From an uncultured Dehalococcoidia bacterium (GTDB lineage Bacteria; Chloroflexota; Dehalococcoidia; Tepidiformales; Tepidiformaceae), in contig CALFYR010000333.1 in NCBI GenBank assembly GCA_937954195.1, positions 1 through 5,892 on the forward strand: 5,892 nt of DNA, given 5' to 3'. Positions 1-5,132 of the stretch are shown piece after piece. Each line of letters starts with the position of its first letter. Within the stretch, counting starts at the first letter, position 1. Below the pieces are notes generated by a model. The model did no database searches, was not told the origin of the DNA, and worked only from the letters and a program-made list of their open reading frames with translations. Position numbers and translations under genes: made by a program.

Positions 1-1
1 C

Positions 2-352
2 CAGGGCGATGGCGGCTTCATGTTGAACATCGCGGAGCTTTCGACGGCGGTGCAATACAACGTTCCGGTTGTGACCTGCGTGTTCAACGACGGCGGCTAC
101 GGGGTGCTGCGCTCGATCGAAGGCCGCACGTTCGAAGGCCGCCAGTTCGGTGTGGATCTGGCCACGCCGGACTTCGCGAAGGTTGCCGAAGGCATGGGTA
201 TGAAGTCCGAGCGGGTAGATAGCACCGGATCGTTCCGCGAGGCGTTCGCCCGCGGCGTCGCGCACGACGGTCCATACCTCATCGACATCGACATGACGAA
301 GCTGACGCCGATGGCGGGGCTGGGGACGCCGCCTCCGAAGAAGGACGCGTAG
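2..352 (+). CDS. Thiamine-diphosphate-dependent enzyme, C-terminal module (acetolactate synthase / benzoylformate decarboxylase superfamily), 5' partial
   Basis: The reading frame is open from base 2 and ends at TAG 350-352, so only the last 116 residues are present. They begin with QGDGGFMLN, which matches the start of the ThDP/Mg-binding motif (GDG, about 26 residues, then N). The Asp is at bases 8-10 and the motif Asn, in VFNDGGYG, at 86-88. The segment NDGGYGVLR, then a region around DLATPDFAKVAEGMG, then GPYLIDIDM is the usual order for the C-terminal TPP-binding domain of this superfamily. These enzymes decarboxylate or condense 2-keto acids in the cytoplasm. The NDGGYGVLR segment recalls benzoylformate decarboxylases, but the substrate-determining N-terminal and middle domains lie outside the window, so acetolactate synthase-like, oxalyl-CoA decarboxylase-like and other members remain possible. 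The ATG at base 20 is internal, because it lies inside the cofactor motif. Confidence 0.9.
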   Translation, partial: QGDGGFMLNIAELSTAVQYNVPVVTCVFNDGGYGVLRSIEGRTFEGRQFGVDLATPDFAKVAEGMGMKSERVDSTGSFREAFARGVAHDGPYLIDIDMTKLTPMAGLGTPPPKKDA

Positions 353-357
353 GTCCG

Positions 358-756
358 ATGGCCGAATCGAAGATCCTCGCCGACCGGGTGAAGCCGAAGA
401 CGGTCGACGAGTACATCGCGCTGTTCTCCCCGGAGGACCAGGCCGTACTCGAGCAGATTCGTTCCGCACTGCGAGAGGCGTTGCCGGATAGCGAGGAAGT
501 CATCAGCTACAACCAGCCGCTGGTGAAGCAGAACGGCACCGTGATGTTTTACGCGGTCTTCGCGAAGCACTACTCGCTCTTCGTGCCGGCGATCGATGCC
601 GTCATGGCCGAATTCGGCGAGGAGCTTTCCGCGTTCAAGGTGCAAAAGGCGACGATTCGACTGCCCAAGGGAAAGCCGCTGCCCCTGGAGCTGATCAAGC
701 GGATGGCGGTGTTCGTGGCGAAAAGGAACCAGCACCTGGCGAAAGCGCAATCATAA
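358..756 (+). CDS. DUF1801 (YdhG/Fra-like) family protein
   Basis: This is a complete 132-residue protein. The core from about residue 13 to 124 reads as a DUF1801 domain. It has KTVDEYIALFSPEDQ, a helix LEQIRSALREALPDSEE, then ISYNQPLV, a strand VMFYAVFAKHYSLFVP, and AFKVQKATIRLPKGKPLPLELIKRM near the C-terminus. The length is normal for a single-domain member. No signal peptide or membrane segment is visible, so it is probably cytoplasmic. A Bacillus subtilis relative (YdhG, also called Fra) has been described as a frataxin-like iron chaperone, but most members are uncharacterised, so an iron role here is only a possibility. The ATG lies five bases after the stop of the TPP-enzyme gene, with only a weak AGG near it. 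Co-transcription and translational coupling with that gene are likely. No clear terminator follows the gene. Confidence 0.85.
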   Translation: MAESKILADRVKPKTVDEYIALFSPEDQAVLEQIRSALREALPDSEEVISYNQPLVKQNGTVMFYAVFAKHYSLFVPAIDAVMAEFGEELSAFKVQKATIRLPKGKPLPLELIKRMAVFVAKRNQHLAKAQS

Positions 757-758
757 AG

Positions 759-788
759 TTGCACATTGTGGGTGGCGTCCGGTAGCCT
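759..788 (+). promoter_or_regulatory. Predicted promoter of the 95-residue protein gene
   Basis: TTGCAC (759-764) and TAGCCT (783-788) form a sigma-70-like pair with an 18-base spacer, in the 52-base gap after the DUF1801 gene. A short inverted repeat, CACA-T-TGTG (762-770), overlaps the -35. It is too short to be a convincing operator. The prediction rests on sequence match only. Confidence 0.35.
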
Positions 789-795
789 TCGAGGA

Positions 796-801
796 AAGGA
801 G
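796..801 (+). promoter_or_regulatory. Shine-Dalgarno site that decides a GTG start
   Basis: AAGGAG lies seven bases before the GTG at 809. This supports GTG over the later in-frame ATG at residue 8 as the start of the small protein. Confidence 0.7.
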
Positions 802-808
802 CGCGTAG

Positions 809-1096
809 GTGACTGAACCACTGCTGCACATGGTGACGCTGACTCACGGCCCGGAGACCTGCCCCGCCGCACGCCCGGACCTGCAGGACAAGTGCGGCAC
901 TGCGCTCGGGCGGGTGCCCATCGACGCGCCGAACTTCGGTGCGAATGTCCTCGGCTACTGGGCCGACCCGCCGGGCCACAAGTTCTTCGCAGTCGTCGAG
1001 GCGCCGAACGCCCACGCTATCGCGGAACTGTTCGGGAGCCTTGAACTTTCGCACTGGAACACGGTCGAGATCCGGCCAGTCGTGCCGATGGCCTGA
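809..1096 (+). CDS. Small uncharacterised protein, possibly a ferredoxin-like alpha/beta domain
   Basis: This is a complete 95-residue protein with a GTG start set by a strong AAGGAG. I do not recognise the family with confidence. The order is a strand (LLHMVTLTHG, residues 5-14), a short Cys-containing turn (ETCPAARPD, 16-24), a helical stretch, a strand (ANVLGYWADPPGHKFFAVVEAP, 45-66), a helix (NAHAIAELFGSL, 67-78) and a final strand (WNTVEIRPVV, 83-92). This strand-helix pattern resembles small dimeric alpha/beta-barrel proteins such as the DUF3303 or muconolactone-isomerase-like types, but no catalytic motif can be assigned. There is no signal peptide or membrane segment. It ends six bases from the convergent amine-oxidase stop codon. 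Confidence 0.75.
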   Translation: MTEPLLHMVTLTHGPETCPAARPDLQDKCGTALGRVPIDAPNFGANVLGYWADPPGHKFFAVVEAPNAHAIAELFGSLELSHWNTVEIRPVVPMA

Positions 1097-1102
1097 AATG
1101 AC

Positions 1103-3034
1103 CTAGCCGCAGGTGCAGTCTCCATCGCAGTCGCAGTTGTGGCCTTTTGACGGCGGCACGTCGAGCGCGGGGTTGTTGTCGAAGAATCCGATCGGCAGGA
1201 GCTTGAACCCACAGTAGTAGGTTGGCATTACCGGCCAGTCTTCGGGTCGCGGGACGTGGGTGTGACCCAGCGTGTACCAGACGACCAGGTCCGAATCCTC
1301 GATCGGACGATCATCCTCCGTCCACGCCGGGAGTCCGGCCCCGCCGATGTGCTGGTTGGGATATTCGCCGGCGGCGTGCATTTCGCGGGCGTGGTACTCC
1401 GTCACCCACAGGTGATTCGTCGTGAAGCCGGCGCGCTGGATGAGGCTTGAACCCGGGAGGTTCATCGGGAGACAGTTCTCCATCGGCATCAGCTTGTAGG
1501 CCACAGGCTGACCCCATTTGTTCAACGAGCTGGGGTTAACGACCTTCCAATAGCGGGCGGTTTCCTGGTTCACCCGACGCCGGGCCTGCTTCTCCGTGGC
1601 CAGGAGCGTTGACTTTGCGAAGAACGCGTTGCCGAACGGATTGTCGTCGGAGAGCGGTTCGGCCTCGGTATTCACCTCGTAGACCGAGTTCCCGCCTCCA
1701 TCCAGGTCCATGTCGAGGCGGATGCTGAAGAAATGTTGGTGGATTGGGGCGTAGATGCCCTCGGAGACGATGGTCCCGTACTTTCGCGTCTCGCCCGGCG
1801 CGATGCCGCCGACGCTCAGGATGCCGGTGAGCTTCACTTCGAACTCAATCGAGCCGTCCTGGTAGAAGTACCAGAAGAAGCCGTACTCGTAGTTGCCAAC
1901 GGTCGCGATGCTGGAGAGGACCAGCCGGCGGGAGCGGCGCACCTCGGTGCCCGCGCCGCGTTCATCGACGTGCTTCCACAGGATGCCGTAGTCCTCTTCG
2001 TGCAGGCAGATGGCGTTCTTGATGGTGTAGGGCTCTCCATCAGGTCCCGCGAGAACGCCATCGAAGTAGCGGATTTCGCCGAGGCAGTCGCACCCGAGTT
2101 CGAGTGAGTTCGTACACATGCCGATGCCGTATTCGCCGGCATCGAACGCGTTCTTGCGGTGATGCATGGGACCGGGGTCGCCGTAAGGGACGACCATTTC
2201 CGAAAGCGACGCGCGGCGGAGGATGCTTCGGAGCCGTCCACCGTCCTGGTATCCGACGTCGTACAGGACGAGCCCCTCCCGGTGGGTAAACCCGAACCGG
2301 ATGTTCCACTTCTGCCAGCGAATGAGGTGGCCGTCGATCTCGAAACTCGGTCCGTCGGGTTGGACGATATCGAGTTGCCGCACGTCGGTTCGCTGGTTGG
2401 GAACAAGTGCTGCGGCGTACTCGGCGCCCGCCGGGGCCAGCGGGACGCTGCCGTGGTCTTCGACGCGGATAACCTTCGCGGCGTTCAGGTCCACCACGGC
2501 GATGACGCCTTCGATCGGGATGGCATAGGCGTTGCCGCCTTCGTTCGCGCGAATCCAGGATAGGGCTCGGGTGAGCCGAAGCGTCGCGTCCTCGGCCGAC
2601 CCGAAGTTGCCGTTCGGCCAGCAATCGATGGTGACGCTCTCGAGGTCGGTGATGCCGCGTTTCGCAAGGGCCGCGACGTAATCAGGGTCGGCCTTCACCG
2701 CTCCGACGGCTTCGATGAGTTCGGCGATATTCATCCCTGGTTGCAGACCATCGAACGAGTCCCAGCCGATCATCCGCTCGCGGGCGAGGTCGACATAGGC
2801 TTCGAACACGTCGCCGTTCGCCCGGTCCAGTAGCACGACTTTGGCGACGCGATCGGACGTGCCGGCATCCAGCGCGGCATGGTCGGGCTCAAGGAGGGAA
2901 GTGGAGCAGACCACCCGGCGGTCCCTCAAGAGCTCGTCTTCCCGCAGCAGGCGAGCCGCCGTGCGAATCTCCGCTTCCGTCAGGGGCTCGAGCGGGTGCG
3001 TCCTGGTTTCGAGGGGGTCGGCGAGAGCGGTCAT
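1103..3034 (-). CDS. Primary-amine oxidase (copper- and TPQ-dependent)
   Basis: The enzyme oxidises primary amines with O2 to aldehyde, NH3 and H2O2. The 643-residue protein has the family layout: N2-like domain at about 13-100, N3-like at about 110-210, and catalytic beta-sandwich from about 230 to 620. All key residues are visible. Tyr382 in GNYEYG is the precursor of topaquinone (codon at 1889-1891), and Asp298 in FDAGEY is the catalytic base. Copper ligands are His432 and His434 in IHQHFF and His593 in THVPRPEDWP. Cys317 and Cys343 sit where the conserved disulfide is expected. Numbering closely follows the Arthrobacter globiformis enzyme, so substrates such as phenethylamine or tyramine are plausible but not proven. 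No signal peptide is visible. The start at 3034 is chosen because GGAGG (3040-3044) lies five bases upstream. An in-frame ATG at 3136 would run through the terminator and promoter. The tail, residues 631-643, holds four clustered Cys. Confidence 0.97.
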   Translation of the reverse strand: MTALADPLETRTHPLEPLTEAEIRTAARLLREDELLRDRRVVCSTSLLEPDHAALDAGTSDRVAKVVLLDRANGDVFEAYVDLARERMIGWDSFDGLQPGMNIAELIEAVGAVKADPDYVAALAKRGITDLESVTIDCWPNGNFGSAEDATLRLTRALSWIRANEGGNAYAIPIEGVIAVVDLNAAKVIRVEDHGSVPLAPAGAEYAAALVPNQRTDVRQLDIVQPDGPSFEIDGHLIRWQKWNIRFGFTHREGLVLYDVGYQDGGRLRSILRRASLSEMVVPYGDPGPMHHRKNAFDAGEYGIGMCTNSLELGCDCLGEIRYFDGVLAGPDGEPYTIKNAICLHEEDYGILWKHVDERGAGTEVRRSRRLVLSSIATVGNYEYGFFWYFYQDGSIEFEVKLTGILSVGGIAPGETRKYGTIVSEGIYAPIHQHFFSIRLDMDLDGGGNSVYEVNTEAEPLSDDNPFGNAFFAKSTLLATEKQARRRVNQETARYWKVVNPSSLNKWGQPVAYKLMPMENCLPMNLPGSSLIQRAGFTTNHLWVTEYHAREMHAAGEYPNQHIGGAGLPAWTEDDRPIEDSDLVVWYTLGHTHVPRPEDWPVMPTYYCGFKLLPIGFFDNNPALDVPPSKGHNCDCDGDCTCG

Positions 3035-3039
3035 CGGGG

Positions 3040-3044
3040 CCTCC
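3040..3044 (-). promoter_or_regulatory. Shine-Dalgarno site that decides the amine-oxidase start
   Basis: The minus strand reads GGAGG five bases before the ATG at 3034-3032. It selects this start over the longer frame opening at 3136, whose extra 34 residues look like translated non-coding sequence. Confidence 0.75.
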
Positions 3045-3049
3045 GCGGA

Positions 3050-3087
3050 ATGGAATTCCATCCGGAGCCCGGATGGTACGCAGTACC
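3050..3087. repeat. Three overlapping inverted repeats in the amine-oxidase control region
   Basis: Three inverted repeats run end to end and share bases. The first is a perfect 12-base palindrome, ATGGAATTCCAT (3050-3061). The second has 8-base arms, CCATCCGG and CCGGATGG, around AGC (3058-3076). The third has 5-base arms, GGTAC and GTACC, around GCA (3075-3087). The first two share CCAT and the last two share GG. Because ATGG/CCAT occurs in several arms, alternative pairings are possible. They cover the predicted -10, the start point and the leader of the amine-oxidase gene. Operator or leader-RNA function is inferred. Confidence 0.7.
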
Positions 3088-3101
3088 GTGAGCGATGGAA
3101 A
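3073..3101 (-). promoter_or_regulatory. Predicted promoter of the amine-oxidase gene
   Basis: On the minus strand, TTTCCA (3101-3096) and TACCAT (3078-3073) are separated by 17 bases. Each matches four of six consensus positions. Transcription would start near 3066, giving a leader of about 30 bases. The -35 overlaps the T-rich tail of the upstream gene's terminator. This is a consensus match only. Confidence 0.4.
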
Positions 3102-3128
3102 GGCAAAGAGCCCGGGAATCCCGGGCTC
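3099..3128 (-). terminator. Rho-independent terminator of the LLM oxidoreductase gene
   Basis: Read on the minus strand, a perfect 9-base-pair GC-rich stem (arms GAGCCCGGG at 3128-3120 and CCCGGGCTC at 3116-3108) closes a three-base loop. It is followed directly by TTTGCCTTT (3107-3099), an interrupted T tract. It begins 23 bases after the LLM stop codon, so it should end that transcript before the amine-oxidase gene. This argues that the two minus-strand genes are separate transcription units, or that read-through is partial. Confidence 0.8.
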
Positions 3129-3151
3129 CTTCGCAAGCTCGACCTCCGAAG

Positions 3152-4477
3152 CTAGCGGCTGGCCGCTTTCTCCTTGTCCTCCATCTCCTTAAGCACCTGG
3201 CGCATCTTCACCCAGCGCTCGGCGCGCGCGCGCGCAGTATCGTCGAGGGTTGAGGGATCGATCTGGGCGACCATCGCGCCGTAGGCGGGGTAGGCCGGGA
3301 TCTCGTCGTCCGTCATCTCTTTCATCCACTGCTTCCGCTGCATGGCTTTTTCGATGTACGGGGCGAGTTCATCCATCTTGCGCTTCTGACGGGCTTCCTC
3401 TTCGGCCTTAAATTCGGGCATGACCTTGTCGGCGAAAAGGTTGAGCGAGTCGCAGATGTGCTCGTGCTGGTTCTTGCCGCCCTGCTGGATGAACACCGTC
3501 TGGTCCACGCCGGCATCGACGAACTTTCGGAGGTGGGTGCGCAGCTGGTCGGGCGTGCCGATGCCGTCACCTCCACCGCCGAGGAAGTCGAGCGCTTCGT
3601 CACCCATGGCGGCTTTCACGGCCTCGTACTGCTTCCACACATTGGTTCGGCCCGGCTTGTGGGTGCCGAAGGCGTAGTGGTGGCCGAGACCAAACTGGAA
3701 GAACTTAAAACCATCGAAACCGCGGCGATACGCCTCGGCCGCGTCTTCATGCGTCGAGAAGCTCGTAACCATCGCAATATTGGGGTTCACCGCGTGGCCG
3801 ATGGGCACGCACTCGTTCTTGAAGGTCTCGTAGTAGTCGTCCACCCATTTCTTCGCTTCCGCGGGATCGACGAACGCGAACGTAAGCGCACCAATGCCGA
3901 GCTGGGCGGCGAGGTGAATGGTGTCCCGGTTCGAGCAGGCGACCCAGAGCGGCGGGTGCGGCTTCTGGACCGGCTTGGGGACGACGTTGCGAGTCGGCAT
4001 CGAGAAGTACTTGCCCTGGAAGCCCGGATACGGATCCATGGCGAGCATGTTGCAGACCTGCTCGGTGGTTTCGCGCCACATCGCGCGGCGCTCCATCGGG
4101 TTGATGTTGAATCCCTCGAGTTCGGCGCGTGAGGCCGACTCGCCCGTGCCGAATTCGACGCGGCCATTTGAAACAAGGTCGAGCGTGGCGATTTCTTCGG
4201 CGATGCGCGCAGGGGAGTTGTACCCCGGCGGCATGAGCTTGATGCCGTGGCCAAGGCGGATGTTCTTCGTTCGCTGGCTGGCGGCGGCCAGGAAAACTTC
4301 GGGGCACGAAGAGTGGGAATACTCCTCGAGGAAGTGGTGTTCGACTTCCCACGCGTAGTCGATACCGAGCTTGTCGGCGAGCTCGACCTGGTCGAGCGCG
4401 TCCTGGAAAAGCTTGAGCTCCTGGCCATCGTCCCAGGGCCGCGGAAGCTGGTGCTCGTAGAAAATTCCGAACTTCAT
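3152..4477 (-). CDS. LLM class flavin-dependent oxidoreductase (bacterial luciferase-like)
   Basis: This 441-residue cytoplasmic protein belongs to the bacterial-luciferase-like TIM-barrel superfamily. Members use FMNH2 or F420 in monooxygenation or hydride transfer. Landmarks are the N-terminal strand MKFGIFYEHQ, WEVEHHF (43-49), LGHGIKLMP (75-83) and the stretch NSPARIAEEIATLD plus VSNGRVEFGTGE (87-113), which lines the flavin pocket in this family. PPLWVACSN (175-183) follows, then IGTPDQLRTHLRKFVDAGVD (306-325). The barrel ends near 355. A charged helical tail of about 85 residues (356-441) makes it longer than the usual 330-380 residues. Substrate and cofactor cannot be told from sequence. 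The ATG start is supported by AGGAGG (4491-4486) eight bases upstream. It is divergent from a MarR regulator and followed by a terminator. Confidence 0.93.
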   Translation of the reverse strand: MKFGIFYEHQLPRPWDDGQELKLFQDALDQVELADKLGIDYAWEVEHHFLEEYSHSSCPEVFLAAASQRTKNIRLGHGIKLMPPGYNSPARIAEEIATLDLVSNGRVEFGTGESASRAELEGFNINPMERRAMWRETTEQVCNMLAMDPYPGFQGKYFSMPTRNVVPKPVQKPHPPLWVACSNRDTIHLAAQLGIGALTFAFVDPAEAKKWVDDYYETFKNECVPIGHAVNPNIAMVTSFSTHEDAAEAYRRGFDGFKFFQFGLGHHYAFGTHKPGRTNVWKQYEAVKAAMGDEALDFLGGGGDGIGTPDQLRTHLRKFVDAGVDQTVFIQQGGKNQHEHICDSLNLFADKVMPEFKAEEEARQKRKMDELAPYIEKAMQRKQWMKEMTDDEIPAYPAYGAMVAQIDPSTLDDTARARAERWVKMRQVLKEMEDKEKAASR

Positions 4478-4485
4478 TCGGTTCT

Positions 4486-4491
4486 CCTCCT
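4486..4491 (-). promoter_or_regulatory. Shine-Dalgarno site of the LLM oxidoreductase gene
   Basis: The minus strand reads AGGAGG followed by AG, eight bases before the ATG at 4477. It is a near-perfect site and suggests efficient translation. Confidence 0.75.
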
Positions 4492-4501
4492 ATGACGCCG
4501 G

Positions 4502-4507
4502 AGTGTA
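4502..4507 (-). promoter_or_regulatory. Predicted extended -10 promoter of the LLM oxidoreductase gene
   Basis: The minus strand reads TGCTACACT, an extended -10 (TGn followed by TACACT at 4507-4502), with no good -35. A start point near 4495 would leave an 18-base leader that just holds the Shine-Dalgarno site. A second AACACT lies ten bases further upstream (4517-4512). This is a consensus match only. Confidence 0.4.
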
Positions 4508-4536
4508 GCAGAGTGTTTAGCGGCAGGCGAACTACC

Positions 4537-4566
4537 TTGACGCTCAATCAGCCTTTGGCATATGCC
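4537..4566 (+). promoter_or_regulatory. Predicted MarR promoter with a palindrome over the -10
   Basis: TTGACG (4537-4542) matches the -35 consensus at five of six positions. TATGCC (4561-4566) follows after 18 bases and is a poor -10. The perfect 10-base palindrome GGCATATGCC (4557-4566) covers the -10. It lies in the gap between the divergent LLM and MarR genes, which is where a MarR protein would bind to control itself and its neighbour. MarR operators are usually longer (about 16-20 bases), so this could be only the core of one, or chance. Confidence 0.4.
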
Positions 4567-4645
4567 GGGTTTGCGCCCGACCAGTTCACCGTCCAGAATC
4601 GGCGCCGAGCGAGGCCGTGCAACGCCGTAAGGGGGACATCAACCG

Positions 4646-5128
4646 ATGACGAAGTCACGCCGCACCCCTCAACAAGAAGCCGCCATCGATGCGCTCTTCG
4701 CCGCAAGCGCGCTGCTGGACCCGGTTCGGCTGATGGTCTGGGACCGGGAGAACCTGACCGTTACGCAGCTCAGGCTCCTCTGGCACCTCCGCGAGCAAGA
4801 GGGACTGAGCAACGCGGACCTTGCCGACCGGTTGTTTGTCACGCGCCCGTCCGTCTCAGCTCTCCTGGAGCGACTCGAACGCGGAGGGTTCATCCGCCGG
4901 GAGGTTTCGCCGAACGACCGCCGGGGCATCTGCATCTGGATCGAACCGCGCGGCCGCGCCGCACTGGAAAACCTGAGGGAGGACCTCCGGGACTACTCGA
5001 TGGGGCTGATGGAGGACCTGAGCGACGTTGAAGTCGCCGCGTTCACGAAGGCGGTTGATCGGTTCGTCGAGGCAGGCCGAGCTCGCCGGCTTCGCGACCT
5101 TTCCGCCGACACTTCTGAGCCGGACTGA
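4646..5128 (+). CDS. MarR-family transcriptional regulator
   Basis: This 160-residue protein has the MarR winged-helix layout. A dimerisation helix lies at about 8-32, followed by LTVTQLRLLWHL (37-48) and GLSNADLADRLFV (53-65). The recognition helix is TRPSVSALLERLERGGFI (66-83), and the wing is RREVSPNDRRGICIWI (84-99) with the conserved DRR at 91-93. A long C-terminal helix (about 101-147) completes the dimer interface. Such proteins bind palindromes as dimers and usually repress until a small phenolic or other ligand, or an oxidant, releases them. The only Cys is C96, in the wing, so a thiol switch of the OhrR type is not supported. The ATG follows AAGGGGG (4629-4635) by ten bases. Its divergence from the LLM oxidoreductase makes that gene the likely target. 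A further gene starts four bases after the stop. Confidence 0.93.
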   Translation: MTKSRRTPQQEAAIDALFAASALLDPVRLMVWDRENLTVTQLRLLWHLREQEGLSNADLADRLFVTRPSVSALLERLERGGFIRREVSPNDRRGICIWIEPRGRAALENLREDLRDYSMGLMEDLSDVEVAAFTKAVDRFVEAGRARRLRDLSADTSEPD

Positions 5129-5132
5129 TTCG

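Noticed and set aside
97..750. A 217-residue minus-strand frame across the TPP-enzyme and DUF1801 genes
   Set aside because: It spans two well-recognised genes on the other strand and looks like a GC-bias shadow.
1106..1140. Repetitive GCAGT/TGCAG-like text near the end of the amine oxidase, as a possible repeat element
   Set aside because: It is the coding sequence of the Cys/Asp-rich tail. The repetition comes from alternating Cys and Asp codons.
2040..2624. A 194-residue minus-strand frame inside the amine-oxidase gene
   Set aside because: It is the same strand but a different frame from a gene with all catalytic residues intact, and its Arg/Pro-rich composition is typical of a shadow.
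3035..3136. A 34-residue N-terminal extension of the amine oxidase starting at an ATG at 3136
   Set aside because: It would translate the terminator hairpin and the predicted promoter, has no matching family sequence, and the internal ATG at 3034 has a well-placed GGAGG.
3231..3242. A GCGC-rich alternating tract near 3220-3240
   Set aside because: It encodes the ARARA stretch of the LLM C-terminal helix and needs no separate explanation.
3458..4132. A 224-residue open frame antisense to the LLM gene
   Set aside because: It mirrors the codon pattern of a confidently identified gene in GC-rich DNA, has no recognisable motif and no ribosome site of note.
4492..5031. A 179-residue plus-strand frame covering the divergent spacer and most of MarR
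   Set aside because: It is out of frame with the clear MarR winged-helix gene, and its product is Arg/Pro-rich, as expected from a shifted GC-rich frame.
5028..5132. An upstream ATG start for the small protein after MarR
   Set aside because: It would overlap MarR by about 100 bases and add a basic, low-complexity leader. The GTG at 5133 immediately follows the MarR stop.
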